A stretch of DNA of 64,000 nucleotides from positions 1 through 64,000 of the forward strand of contig LLEY01000108.1 in NCBI GenBank assembly GCA_001414485.1. The letters run 5' to 3'. Under the pieces are notes generated by a model. That model was not told the DNA's origin, made no database searches, and saw nothing but the letters and a program-made list of their open reading frames with translations. This document shows, piece after piece, positions 24,568 through 36,600 of this stretch (positions within the stretch are counted from its first letter, which is position 1; every line of letters starts with the position of its first letter). The DNA is from Calycina herbarum. Lineage: Eukaryota > Ascomycota > Leotiomycetes > Helotiales > Pezizellaceae. The position numbers and the translations under genes were made by a program.

Positions 24568-27352
24568 ATGGCGTCCAACTCACAAACAAACCCAGATACT
24601 CTGGTTACCCTGAAGATTAATGTCGAGGGCACCAACCGCAGATTCAAGCTTCCTCTTCGTGATCTCGGTGCCAGCACTCTCCCCGATAAGGTGCGTTCTT
24701 ATCCGACCGACAAGGCTCCCAGCCTGACCTTGATGATGTCGATGATACCTTTCATCTGCACATCTTTACCTTTGAAGATTGACTGACTGACTGTTTCTGC
24801 AGCTTCGATTCTTACTTGCTATCCCACCTACCTCCGAGGCCATCTTCGAGCGTTACTCCGACAGCGCAGCATCCTTTGTAGTTCTCGACTCGGACAACGC
24901 CTCCGTCTACAAACAACTTTATCGTGCAGCAAAGGCAAAGCTAAAGTTGAGACTTAAGGTCACAATCAAGGACAAGGAACCCGTTACTCCAAAGCCAACG
25001 ACTGTCGAGGACGAGGAATCCACCCCAGTCAGCCCAGTTGAAGCTTCATCGTCAGAATCTCAACAACAAACCGAAGCTGCACCCTCCCCAGCACCCGCCG
25101 CGAGCTCTGCCGAACAAAGCATCGCTCCAGGTTCTGTCGCAGAGATTCAACGTGGATTGGAGGAACTTATCATCAACCAACCGCGTTATTACGCGCACAA
25201 GGAGGTCGAGCCAACTCGCTGCTACCCAAGTATGCCTCAATCAGCTGGTCCAACTGCTGGAGGTTGCACCCGCTTCATGAGCAGCAATGAAAATACCGAT
25301 ATTCCCGTTTCTCGGGCCACCAGAGAGTATTGGTTGGCAGAACTTGCTCAGGCATCGCAAGACCGTCAGCATGCTATCCGAAACAAGACTGGTGCACCAA
25401 CCACTTGCAACATCTTCTCCGTCTACTGCAATCACTGCCAGGATTCTATTCCAGACGAGCACTATCACTGCAGCACTTGCGATGATGGTGACTTTGATCT
25501 CTGCCAGAAGTGTGTCGTTGATGGCGTTCGATGTGGCGGTGATGAGCACTGGATGATTAAGCGTTTCTTCAAGCACGGAAAGGTCATTAACAGCACCACC
25601 GAAACCATTACACCAAAGCCAAAGGCTCCTGTTCAGGCTCCAGCGGCTCCATCTTCGATCGGAGAGTGGAAGAGCCCTGTTGCCTCTGTCGAGTTCAAGA
25701 TGCCAACCGCTTCTCGTACTTGCAACTGCTGCATTTCAGGTAAATACACAACCCCCAAGACCCTCAAATTATGTACTAATTTGTTGTCAGAACTCACGGA
25801 GGAGAACTTTGTCACATGCACTTCTTGTGATGACTTTGATCTTTGCCTCAACTGCCACGTCGACGCTCAACACGGTCACCACCCTAAGCATGGATTTGTC
25901 CCTGCTGTTGAGGACGCAAACCTCGACTTGGTTGCTCAAGCACTTCTCGCCCCAGGCCGCAACACTGGTCACAATGCAGTCTGTGATGGATGTGACAAGT
26001 ACATCTATGGTGTTCGACACAAGTGCCTCGATTGCCCAGACTGGGATTTCTGCTCTACCTGTGTACCAAACGCCAACTTCATCCACCCAGGTCACCGATT
26101 TGTTCCTATCTATGAGCCACTCAATGATCTTGCTGCACTCTCCCGATCCTACAGCAGCAAGGCTCGTCACCACGGCATTTATTGCGATGGTCCCCTTTGC
26201 AAGGGTGGCAATGGTGGTCAAACTTATATCAAGGGTGATCGATACAAGTGTGCCGTCTGCCACGATACCGACTTCTGTGCCAGCTGCGAGGCCAGCCCAT
26301 CCAACTCTCACAACCAGACACATCCTCTCATTAAATTCAAGACACCTGTCCGCAATGTCAGTGTTACTACGTTAGGTGATCATGGGGACGGAAAGCCAAT
26401 GCCAGTCATGGGAGACCGTCGCAGCCGCACCACACACAAGTCTACAGAGACTACTCAATCCCAATCTGCCAACGCTGCAACTCAAGTCCAAACCGTTGCT
26501 GATCTTCAACCCACCGAACCCGTCATGTCCGAGGAGACCCACGAAGTCGAGGCACCCAAGGCCCCAGAGCCAAAGGTTGAAGAGGTCAAGGAACTCCCAG
26601 CTGGACGCTCCGAGGAATTGGTCGCACACTTTGTCCGAGATGTTATTGCTGATGGCACTGTTCTCCCACCAAACTGTGTCTTTGAGCAAACTTGGTATCT
26701 TCGCAATAGCGGAAACACTTCATGGCCTGCCGGATGCCGTGTCAAGTTTGTCAGCGGTAACAACATGTGTGCAATTGATCCAGCACACCCTGCTAGCGTT
26801 CATGAGCTAGTTTCCGCTGGTGAGAGCACTACCTGCTACACTGAGGTTGCTCCTGGCCAGGACTTTGGTTTCACTGTTTTGTTGAGAACTCCTAACCGTG
26901 CTGGCAATGTCGTCTCTTTCTGGCGTCTTACTGGTCCAGATGGTGACAAGTTTGGACACAGACTGTGGTGTGACGTTATCGTTGCCCCTCAAGAGGAGCC
27001 AGTTGTCAAGGCAGAGCCAAAGGAGGAGGTTGTTGAGTACAAGCTTGACGAGAAGTTTGACGAGGAGGTATATTTCGAGGCTGAGCGCAGTCAAATGATC
27101 TTCCCTAAATTGGAGAAGGAGTCCCCATCAAACAGCATCCACGAACAAGCCCCAGTCGCAGCTCCTATTGCATCTCCCGTCGCATCTCCAGCTGAGCCGG
27201 TTCAAGACGATGTTGATGATTTCGAGGACTTTGTCGATGAGGGTCTGGATGAGGAGACCGACGATGGATTCATGACCGATGAGGAATATGACATTCTTGA
27301 TGCCAGTGATGAGGAGTATCTTGCTGAGCAAGAGAAGTCTGCAAGAAAGTAA
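24568..27352 (+). CDS. nbr1: NBR1-type selective autophagy receptor (PB1, four ZZ fingers, FW domain)
   Basis: 873-aa model: exons 24568-24690, 24803-25739 and 25791-27352. The second intron (51 nt, no stop, multiple of three) is removed here because it would split a zinc finger. Domains in order: PB1 (about residues 10-100; TLVTLKINVEG, LRFLLAIPP); ZZ1 (about 250-300; CNHCQDSIPDEHYHCSTCDD); ZZ2 (about 347-395; CNCCISELTEENFVTC); ZZ3 (about 414-460; CDGCDKYIYGVRHKCLDC); ZZ4 (about 480-530); the FW/NBR1 domain (about 629-749; FEQTWYLRNSGNTSWPAGC ... LWCDVIV). A C-terminal acidic tail holds EEYDIL near residues 850-856, which fits an Atg8-interacting LIR (aromatic-x-x-Leu after acidic residues). 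Known relatives deliver cargo (peroxisomes, vacuolar enzymes) to autophagosomes or vacuole. The domain set is diagnostic. Confidence 0.92.
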
Positions 27353-29111
27353 AAAATCTGCGGCAGTGGTACGATAGTAAGGGGGTAAATGAATAGGCGC
27401 AAGATTGACACAAGCTCTGGATAGCGGATATGACGGAACGGTGCCTGGGTTTTTATTTGGAGGGGGTGTTCTATGTTTTGTCCTTTTTTATCTCATGTGT
27501 GTAATCAAGGGACCTTTTCTTTTTACCTTATTGATGTTTTTTCGGTTGCTATCAAACTGCATTGCATTTGATTTTTAGCCGCCATGATTCTTCCTTCTTC
27601 CGTGGGAGTTATTATTGGAACAATGTCATAAAGGGAAAATGGTCGCATACCTTGAAACACACACACATCATACACATTATGATCCTGGCTGGGGATCTCA
27701 CACATCATCGATCATCGATTCGTTTTGTTTTTTCCGCTTTTTCTCTTTTTCATCACGGATTATGGGTCATGCGATCGATCTCTCTCTCTCACACTCTTCT
27801 CATTAATGATTTTGCTACTGGATTCTTGCTTTTAGGCGTAGTCTACTTGCTTTTTTAGTCTAGTCTAGTCTAGTCCTGGTCTGCAATTCATATCATGAAC
27901 TAAATGGGCTTAATTGTGACTTGCTTCTTGAATGTAATTTCTATGATAATGGTTAATCAGAAGGGCGGGGATGAGTTGTGATTTAGGGGTGGATAGAGGT
28001 ATTTGGACATGTTGAGTATTTCCCTCTGACTCTCACAGCAGCTTCTAGGATTATGAAAAGTGTAGCTCCTCAAGCCCTTTGGGTACGGTACGTCTCGTCT
28101 TTATTGTTGAAGCTTGAAACTTACTAACTACCTAACTCTTCTGGAAATCTTTTTTGGGAAGGCAGTGCGTTGGTGTGAAAAGTTAAGGAACAATGAATGA
28201 CCTAGTTTCTAAAACACGGCAAGGGGTTTGATCATCTGGTCACAAGAAAATGTACTGTATTTGTTCACAAAGTTTAGGATGGGTTGGGATGTTGAATGCG
28301 TTCTGTGGGAAAGAGGGTGTGTTTGTTTGGTGTTGACTTGTTGTTCAAGGAAGGGGATATGGTGTTGAGGGGTTTTCAGAAGGTGATGTATTAACAATGA
28401 GTTTTTGGTAGACTGGAGTTATGAATGAATATCAGTGATGGCTTATTCGCTATTTTGGGCCCCCATATAACTTGCGGGCTTACTCGCCACCTGATAGCTT
28501 ATATGTTAGTTACTAGCTTACTCGTAATTGACCTGCTTACTCGTCACCTGATAGCTTAGTCGTCATTTGCCAGCGTACCCGTCAATTGCTTTACCAGCTT
28601 ACTTGCCAGTTTTGGCTCCCACCTTACCTACTAGCTTACTTGCTACTTGTTGGCTTACTCGTAGCTCACCTGTAGCTTATCTATTGCTTACTCTTGGCTT
28701 ACTCGTTGAAAATTTCCTGGCTTACTGGCTACTCATTAGCTTACTTACTACTTCACAGCTTACTCGCTAAAACTGGATATATTTCTCGAATAAACTCGCT
28801 CGTGGTCGAGAGAAGAATTTAGCTAGTGTTGCTCTTGGGTGCTGGAACTAGGGTCAAATTGTCAATGGAGAAGAAACAAAATTATGAGATTGGTAGGTTG
28901 TGGAATGGTTTTGTAACGCATAGAAACAATGATGAAAGAAATTTTGGGTTTGGAAAGATACAACAGTAGTGGTATTTCCGAAAGGGGGGAATTATGACGA
29001 GGCATGTCACAATTCATATGGTGTTCGCTTTTTGAAGTCTCCATTTTCAATTTTTACGATATCTGCAATTTATACAGGATTCGAAGCCCCGCAACAACCC
29101 TACCGACCAAC
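27353..29111. other. Intergenic with degenerate tandem repeat
   Basis: 27.35-28.4 kb holds the 3' UTR of the NBR1 gene, a TC-rich run near 27778-27790 and a CTAGT repeat at about 27859-27876. A degenerate minisatellite follows (see separate entry). No gene supported. Confidence 0.5.
28465..28775. repeat. Degenerate minisatellite, GCTTACTCG core
   Basis: The core AGCTTACTCG or GCTTACTTG recurs roughly every 20-25 bases over about 300 bases, more than a dozen times, with spacers such as TCACCTGATA repeated. It is imperfect, so of some age, and not RIP-mutated. The short open frame at 28567-28770 is a by-product. Confidence 0.75.
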
Positions 29112-30557
29112 TTAAAACGTCATCTTCTTTCCCTTACTCTCCACAATACCACCAGTAAGACGTGCAGCATAAGGTTGGCGATACTCAACATTAGTCGAAG
29201 GAACCACAACATTGCTCACTGGCTTGGCCTCCTCCGTAGTTCCTTGTTGTTGCTGCTTGGTACCATCCTTTCCATAACGCTTTTTGTATCGTACTTGCGC
29301 ATCTTCCGCGAATTCCATCCTCAAAGTTCGACCGTTGATTCTGTTGCACCACACCTTTCGTCTATTCATCTTCTTCTTGAGCTTGGATTTGGTGACGATT
29401 TCGACATCGGAATCCATCTCCTCGTCGGAATCTGATCCAGACTCGGATGAGGAATCATCAGATGCTAGTTCGTCGACGTATACGAAACCACGAACTGCGT
29501 TTTGGGCAGCTTCTAGTTCTTCAAATTGAATCCATCCATATCCCTTGCACTTTCCAGAATCCTCGAATTGCGCGAGCTTGACGTTGAAAATGGCTCCGCA
29601 CTTCTCGAAATGGGCCTGGACACTCTCCTCGGTAGCGTCGAAGGCGAGATTTCCCAAGAAGACTCTCTTGCTTGGTGGTTTCCCCTCTTTTCGAGTCTCC
29701 TCTTTCGTCTTTTGAGGTCTGCCTTCGAATGACTTGTGGTTTTTGATCAAGACTCTTCGTCCTCCTAACAATTGCTCTGACAACTCAAGGGCCTCTGTAA
29801 CTCCTTCCTCGGTGGTGAAATCAACATAGGCAAATCCCTTGTTGTGAACCACCTTCCCATTTCTCTTCTCCTCAACGTGATTTGCCGACTTCTTGTCATT
29901 TGGTCCGGGCATGTGTATCCTAGTAAGAATCTCATCCGTGATATCACTCTTTTCCACGAAAAATTTACGAAGGTCGGTCTTGGAAGTGTGGAATGCTAAG
30001 TTTCCGATCCAGACACCGTGCTCTGATCTCTTTTCAACCTCTGATTTTGCTTTTGCTTTCTTGGCCTCGGCTTCTTCTTTGGTGGGCTCGGCGCCAGATT
30101 TTGATGGTGGTAGAGGTTTGCCTTTTTTGAGGGCACGGAGAGCTTTTTTGGAGGGTGGTTCCGGAGCGGTGACGTCGACTTCTATTTCTTCACCGTCGAG
30201 GACGGATTTGCGCTTTTTGGAGGGTGGGTTGGATGAGGATTCTTCTTCAACTGGGGATGCGTCGTCCATGGATATGTCGGCTTCTGGGGATGCGGCAACC
30301 ACTACTGGCTCGGCTAAGGTTTCGGCTTTTCTCTTCTTGCTGGATTTCTCTTTGGTCGTTGACTGGTCTTTGGATGATTCTTTCTTTTCCTTCTTTTCCT
30401 TCTTTTCCTTCTTTTCCTTCTTTAATTTCTTCTCACTCTCGTCACTTTTCTCTTTTCTTTCCTTCTTGTCCTTCTTGACCTTTTTTGCTACTCGAATGAC
30501 TAGAGTGACCCCGCCATCTGAATCATCCCCCGGACTGAGATCCCTCGCGGATGGCAT
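29112..30557 (-). CDS. nop13: Nucleolar RNA-binding protein Nop13 homologue (two RRMs)
   Basis: 481 aa from Met at 30557 (MPSARDLSPGDDSDGG), no intron. The frame is open to an upstream Met at 30731, but the extra 58 residues read like translated leader, so the inner start is preferred. Lys/Glu-rich N-terminus (KKEKKEKKEKK, near residues 40-60) gives nucleolar-type charge. RRM1 is at about 180-275 (VWIGNLAFH as RNP2, KGFAYVDF as RNP1) and RRM2 begins at about 296 (RVFLGNLAFD, KGYGWIQF). RRM2 is followed by an acidic Ser/Asp/Glu insert and the conserved WCNRINGRTLRMEFAEDAQ segment. Yeast Nop13 is a nucleolar pre-ribosome-associated protein; a ribosome-biogenesis role is inferred from that. Divergent from the Iec3 gene about 580 bases away, so the two may share a promoter region. 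Confidence 0.88.
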   Translation of the reverse strand: MPSARDLSPGDDSDGGVTLVIRVAKKVKKDKKERKEKSDESEKKLKKEKKEKKEKKEKKESSKDQSTTKEKSSKKRKAETLAEPVVVAASPEADISMDDASPVEEESSSNPPSKKRKSVLDGEEIEVDVTAPEPPSKKALRALKKGKPLPPSKSGAEPTKEEAEAKKAKAKSEVEKRSEHGVWIGNLAFHTSKTDLRKFFVEKSDITDEILTRIHMPGPNDKKSANHVEEKRNGKVVHNKGFAYVDFTTEEGVTEALELSEQLLGGRRVLIKNHKSFEGRPQKTKEETRKEGKPPSKRVFLGNLAFDATEESVQAHFEKCGAIFNVKLAQFEDSGKCKGYGWIQFEELEAAQNAVRGFVYVDELASDDSSSESGSDSDEEMDSDVEIVTKSKLKKKMNRRKVWCNRINGRTLRMEFAEDAQVRYKKRYGKDGTKQQQQGTTEEAKPVSNVVVPSTNVEYRQPYAARLTGGIVESKGKKMTF

Positions 30558-31136
30558 GGCCAGCTGGCTCTTACTCAATTGACTCGAATTACTTTTGGCC
30601 GGCTCCTGTCTTGACGAGAGACAATCCAGGTAAATGAGACTGTTTTGTGGTTTGGTTGTCCTCAGTTTGGGCGTAGAAATTTTAGGCTGGTGGGGGACAA
30701 GCTTGAGAAAATTGAACGGTGAATTTTCCAACAGAGGGATAGGACTGAACTTGGTGATTTAGACGTAAATTGTCCTTTCTCTGGTGCTCGCGGTATGTAG
30801 TAGTTGGGTCGACAAAAAGCAGAGTCGTAAAGTTTGTTGTACTGTTGCACTTGATATTCACATCGAATTCGTTATCGAGAATATATTTTCTCAAAAAGTT
30901 AAAGTGGGACCGGAACAACGATAAGGCGGAGCTAACCACTTTAGGGGCCATTGTACTCCGTAGGCGCCGGTACTCCACGCGACGAAGACACCGTCATCCA
31001 TGCTCCGAATCGCATCTCATCTCCCTCCAAATACGGAACATGAACAATCTCGCCATCCATTGAAATCTAGCACACTATTTGCAAACATACCGTATATCCC
31101 ATTTATTTGAGCATTTAGAAGGCTCGTATCGCCAGA
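30558..31136. other. Shared divergent promoter region between nop13 and iec3
   Basis: About 580 bases between two start codons pointing away from each other, including both leaders. No repeat or motif I can name with confidence. Confidence 0.45.
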
Positions 31137-32867
31137 ATGGGAGGCAAAACTATTTTGTTCCCGCCCAAGTCAGGCCAGGCCCAGACCCAGACTCACGACG
31201 ACGAGGTCGCTCCTGCCCTCAATGGAGAGAACCACCACACCGAGGCAGGCGCGCACGGGAAGAAGGGCGAAGATGGCAAACCCACATACAAATCTTTCAA
31301 GTAAGTATCTCTTAAATCTTTATTCTGATTGCGGGGTGAAAGATCACAACTACACCCACGGCCACGGCCACGGCCACGGCCACGATGAACGAACCTCCCT
31401 CGCCCTCCAAACCCCAAGTCGCAAGAGAAATTGGGACCGATAAACCCGCTGGACCGTCGCAAATAGTATGGGCTACCACCATAGCTGCCACATCCACGAA
31501 ACCACCGGTCGCAGACACATCCAACGCAACTGCAAGCACGCCCAAGGCCTTTCAAACTCCCACAAGGGGAAGAGAGCACTTGACTATGTCTAGCACCACG
31601 GGGAGATCTTTCTTGACACCACGAGGCTTCTATCCCACACGAACCCTAGCAGTCAACTCTGGCAGTGGAATCGTTGCGACCCAGCCCACAAGCAGCGGAA
31701 AATACAGCACCGGCAGCAGCTCGGGTTCTTCAACAGGACTAACAAGAAACCCTAGGAAGAAGTTTCGAAAGATGCGAATCACATTCGATGAGAAAATGCG
31801 ACACAGTAATGACCTATACGAGCGAGAACAGAAGCTAGAGGCGCAGATCAAGAGACTGGCTCTGGAGAACGAGTAGGTACACTCTTTCCCGCCTGCGGTA
31901 GACAGTCACCTAACAATTCTCTCAAAGTCAAATCCTAGACCTCCTACTTGATGTCAATGACTCTGCACAAATACCTGCCGAGAAACGATTCGACCTGACA
32001 CTCGACTCAGCCGATGTGCCTTTACTGAGTGCGCTTCCTCCCTTGGTCAGCTATGAGGAAATCACCAAGGCTTCCGAACTCGATACCCCAGCTGGACAGG
32101 CGATATACAAGGAGATTCGGACGATGATTGACGAGAAGGCTGCTGCGGCTGCCGCAGCTCGTGGTGGCACCAAACCACCCAAAGCCCTCTCTCTCCTCAT
32201 GGCTACGGTTCCTCACCTCACCACATCGAGTCCCCAACTTCCCCAGGACCTTCTCGAAACCCTCGAGACCCCAGAAGGTCATAACGCGCCATTGACCTAC
32301 ATCACTCCAGACCAAATAGATGATTATCTTTTCGATATCGATGCATCACTTGGAACGGCTCCACCACTCCCTCACCCAAGTCCACCTACAAACCAAGATC
32401 TCGCACTCCGAAATCCCAATAGCGTATACAATTGGCTTCGCAAAAACGAACCCAAAGTCTTCCTCCAAGATAATGAAGGCAGCGAAAAGTCTCTCGGAAA
32501 ACCTGGTGCTCTTCGCGGTGCCGGAAAACGTGCAAGCATGCCGGCTCCCTCTAAGCCCGATGCTCTCGAGTTTGTGGAGGAAGATGGCATTGGCTACGAC
32601 GCATCAGTGGCCGCCCAACAAGCAACACTTAAGGGCAAGAGGAAGAGAGAGGAAGGCGATGATACTCCATATCACCCCAAGGCTGGAAAGCTTGATGACA
32701 CGGGTGCGAAACCTAGGGTTAAGAGACCTTATAATCGGAGGAAGAAGCCCGAAAACGGCGACGCTGAGACGCCAGCGAAACCTGAGAAGAAGAAGGGAGG
32801 TAGAAAGCCCAAGGAGAAGTTGAGCAGTCCACCTCCTGGTCAACATCCCTTTGGGCCTATGGAATAG
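31137..32867 (+). CDS. iec3: INO80 chromatin-remodelling complex subunit Iec3
   Basis: 406-aa model: exons 31137-31300, 31756-31872 and 31928-32867. The Ino80_Iec3 domain is rebuilt across both introns: KPTYKSF joins KKKFRKMRITFDEKMRHSND (intron 1, branch CTAAC, acceptor CCTAG), and ALEN joins DQILDLLLDVND (intron 2, donor GTAGGT). The latter choice avoids an in-frame TAG and restores the expected ENDQ. The C-terminal half is Pro/Lys-rich with AT-hook-like patches (KKKGGRKPK; VKRPYNRRKK). The family is known as a fungal INO80 subunit in the nucleus; DNA contact by the tail is inference. Intron 1 is unusually long (455 nt) and largely open, so a longer isoform starting at an ATG at 31385 is possible. 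Confidence 0.85.
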
Positions 32868-33615
32868 ATAGTATGAGGGATGGAAAGGAAAATCGGCGTT
32901 ATGGGTAATACCTTTTGCTTTTGGGGGTAGACAGGACTGGTCTCTGTACAGTATGCGAGAAGTGAGAGTTTGAGAAGAAATAAAATAATTTTGTCAACCA
33001 AGGCCCCGGATTTGGGATTTCTTTGTCGTTATAGCTTTGCTTGCTATTATCGAATCTTTACGTGTAATGCTCTAATAAATAGCCTTCGAGAAAGAAGTCT
33101 TCAAGCAGAGGCCCGTGGTGTATGTTAATGGGGATTAATTTCAATTTGGGTCAATTGAACTTCGTTGTTCTAATAAACCTAGGGGTCAATATTTTAAATT
33201 GTTCCAAGTGTTTGGAATAATTACTTTGAATTCTTCTAAAAAGCTGGAACAACGAGAGCTCGGTAGGAAGGGCAGGTGCGAACTTTGGTGTATTTACTGC
33301 CGCTTTTAATGTCCATCGCGAGCCTCACAACACGACCCAAAAATGCTGTATCTTTGAAGGGGGGTTATTTCTCATTGTAGCACGACAATTTCAATTGGCC
33401 TGATCGTAAGTGTGTTGAGCGGTCGCTTTCTTGACGTAAATTTACGCAAGCTTTAGTCTTGAAACCACACCGACTACTCTCATGCTGTCAGACTTGTCCT
33501 TTTTGAATTTTTTGTTTTTTTGTTTTTGCTTTCTTTGAGACACTAAGAGCTTGATCTTATTTTTTATATTTTCTGAATTAGACGTCACTCTCAGCGTACC
33601 GAATTGTTTTTCGTC
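32868..33615. other. Intergenic with one dispersed repeat copy
   Basis: Contains the 3' region of iec3, repeat copy D (33180-33335) and the leader of the HET gene. Nothing coding seen. Confidence 0.5.
33180..33335 (+). repeat. Dispersed non-coding repeat, copy D
   Basis: Contains TATTTTAAATTGTTCC near 33190 and TTTACTGCCGCTTTTAATG followed by TCCATCGCGAG at 33291-33320. These blocks are shared with the copies at 18.7-19.6 kb. The blocks occur in a different order here, so the copy is rearranged. Confidence 0.55.
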
Positions 33616-36600
33616 ATGGCGCCCGATCTCAAGAGAATCGTCATCAAAAATATCATGCATACGGAGACTAACTCTGTGATCAAACATGCGATGCAGATGG
33701 TTGATAACACGGAGGGAGGGGATATCAAAGATGCTGATGTTAGGGGAATGGTTGAGGATATGTTGGAGGCTAATTCTTGGAGTATGTATTTACATAATTC
33801 CCATCTTTCTTGGTCATTTTCATGGATCGTGGTTGTTGGGTTGTGGGTGAGGTGGGGGAAATAGGTAGTGGGGAGGTGCGGGTGCTGTTGGGGGAACATG
33901 GTTGCTAATGGATGGATAGGACGTATAGATGAGACGCAAAAAAGGAAATACGATAAAGAACCCATGACCGACGAGGAATTTGAGGGGTATTCGGTTGAGA
34001 TTAGGGATGTGGATGGTGGGGAGTTGGGACAGTTTTTATCGGAGAGGGAAAAGGAGGAGCAGAGGAGGGCGAAGGAGAGATTTGAGGGGTATGTGCATCA
34101 TCATGTAAGCCACCCTTTTCTTTACCATTTTTCGTAATTAACTAGATCCCCTTTTCACGAGGAAAATGCCAATATATTGTAGTTTGTAAAGAGATGGGGC
34201 CTTCTGAAAGAAGGGAACGGGAAAGATGAGGAGTGGTTTATTCGGGATCCAGTGGTTTTGGCGGAGAGGGATCAGGGGTTTCTTTGTGAGATGTGTCGAT
34301 GTATTGATTTTGGGGTTCTCTTGAGTCAATCAGGTAAGTAAAGTATTCATACCTTCACCTGAGTTCCTACTTAGCGGAAGTCTTCAAACCTCCTCTTGGT
34401 TCTTATAACGAAGCGAACATAGGCTAATATGTTGGTAGGATTACCTGGAAACAATACTCCGGGCCAGACGAGAATCCAACTGCATGGTCTAGGGAAAATT
34501 CTAACAAGAGAGCACTGCGCTTTCTGTCGACTGATATCCAGAAAAGTGAGAGAAGATAAGGTTTTGAATATTGAGGATGAAGCTGCATTGAAGGCGGTCA
34601 ATAGCTCACTCAACATACTGAATGAAGGGCCAGAGCATGCCTTGAGACTTGAGATTGAGCTGGATGACGCGCAAAGACTTCCCGAGACGCAAAGGATTAT
34701 TATCCAGAGAGTTAAGAAGGAGGATTCAAAGGAATATGAAGGAATTTTGGTTGATCAAGCGAAAATTTCCGCAGAGACCTATCGGAAATGGCTGGCTATG
34801 TGTGAGGATGAACACCCTATGATTGATCTCACGGTTGAGAACAACTCCGCGACATTGAGGCTTATTGATGTCAACGAGGATCGAATAGTGGAAGTTGAGG
34901 GACCATCACGATACATTGCATTGTCTTATGTATGGGGAGGATCAAACCAGCCGCAATATACCTCGCAAACCAAGGAAGTCTTTCAACGAATAGGAGGTTT
35001 AGCTATCGAATCACTCGACCTCCCATGCACTATCAGAGATGCCATGATCGTCACAAAGTATCTTGGGATAAGATATCTATGGGTCGACGCGCTTTGCATC
35101 CAACAAGATGACCAGCAAGACAAAGCAGCGACAATCGCCAATATGGGGGCTATCTACAGCAATGCCGTTCTAACAATAGTAGCATCCACCAACTCAAATC
35201 CTTCAACTGGTTTACCTGGTGTTTCCACTACTTCCCGGAGACGAGCTCAGATCTGCGAAAACATCCAAGGGATGCAACTAGCAGTCGCCTTCCATGACCA
35301 CCGGAAACGTGTCTATGATGTGGAAGACTCAGTGTGGAACTCCAGGGCTTGGACTTATCAAGAGCGGCAGCTTTCTCAGCGAATGCTCTTTTTTACAGAC
35401 TCACAGGCCTGTTTTATCTGTCCACATTCAACCTTCTTCGAAGATACACATCCAGTCACGGATCCTCATTTCAAGCCAGCGCCCATCATGGATCGATCTC
35501 AGTTTTATACGTTTCCGCCTGACTTGCAGTATAAAATTTGGACGGATCCTACCCAGTACCACTTTCCCAATAAAGCTTTCGAGACAGAAGGCGATCTCAC
35601 GATTTTTGTAAGCGAAGATCAGAATGAGATCGGTTATCCTGTGTATCAGTGCAGACAAATTTCGGATAGCGATACAAGTTCTATGACCAGAATCTAGGAG
35701 CAAAATATTTGGAACACATACCGGCAAGCTGTGAACGCCTTCACAAGCCGAAAAATTACTTTCGACGCTGATACGGTGAACGCTTTTGATGGGATGTTGG
35801 AATTGCTCCGTCGAGGAGCGAACACAAAGTCTTATTTCGGCATTCCGTCTTTTGCTTTTGACCAAGCGTTGCTTTGGTATCCCGCGGAGTGTCTACGAAG
35901 AAGGAAGGACCAGGATGGAAATGAGTTGTTTCCTAGTTGGAGCTGGGCTGGATGGAAGGGGTCTTGCCACTACAGAGGACGAGGATGGTATAACGGGTTG
36001 TATCGTTGTCCCATAAGTGCGGTGCAATGGATGCAACGACCCGATTCAGGTTGGCTCACAGAAAATTGGGATAGGTTGGTTGGGCCCGACGATCATGCTC
36101 TCAGACAAAGCAAACAAGACATCCTTGACGGGAATTACAAATTCCTTTTGGAAATTGATTCGAGCCAGCGACATAAATTCGACTTTGAGGAATTGGGTTG
36201 GAAGAGTAACTATGACGAGAAGAGAAATCAGCACGGATATACGCATGAACTGTACCCGGGTATAATCTTCAACTATCCCATCGACCTACCTCACGAAAAG
36301 ATCATAGACCTTCCAGACACAAAGGGAGCTCTTCACTTCAAAACTTACTCCAACAGGGTGCAATTTTGCGACATGAACGTCACGGAATACATACAACAAT
36401 ACGAGGCCCAACCATTCCTTCAAATTGGTCTCGAGGACGAAAAGAGGTCTGCAAATTACAGATCACCTAGGCAGCGAATCATTTATCATCAAGGATACCG
36501 CGCTGGTTTTTTGGTGCTCAATGTTTGTTTCGAAGAAATAGATCTAGACAAGGCGGAGGATTTACGAATGGTAGCCATGTCTCGCGACGAAGTCCCACAT

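Noticed and set aside
31385..31755. Treating this frame as constitutive coding sequence of iec3
   Set aside because: It would break the KSF-KKKFRKM continuity of the Iec3 domain and cannot be reached in phase from exon 1 by a short intron; kept only as an alternative isoform.
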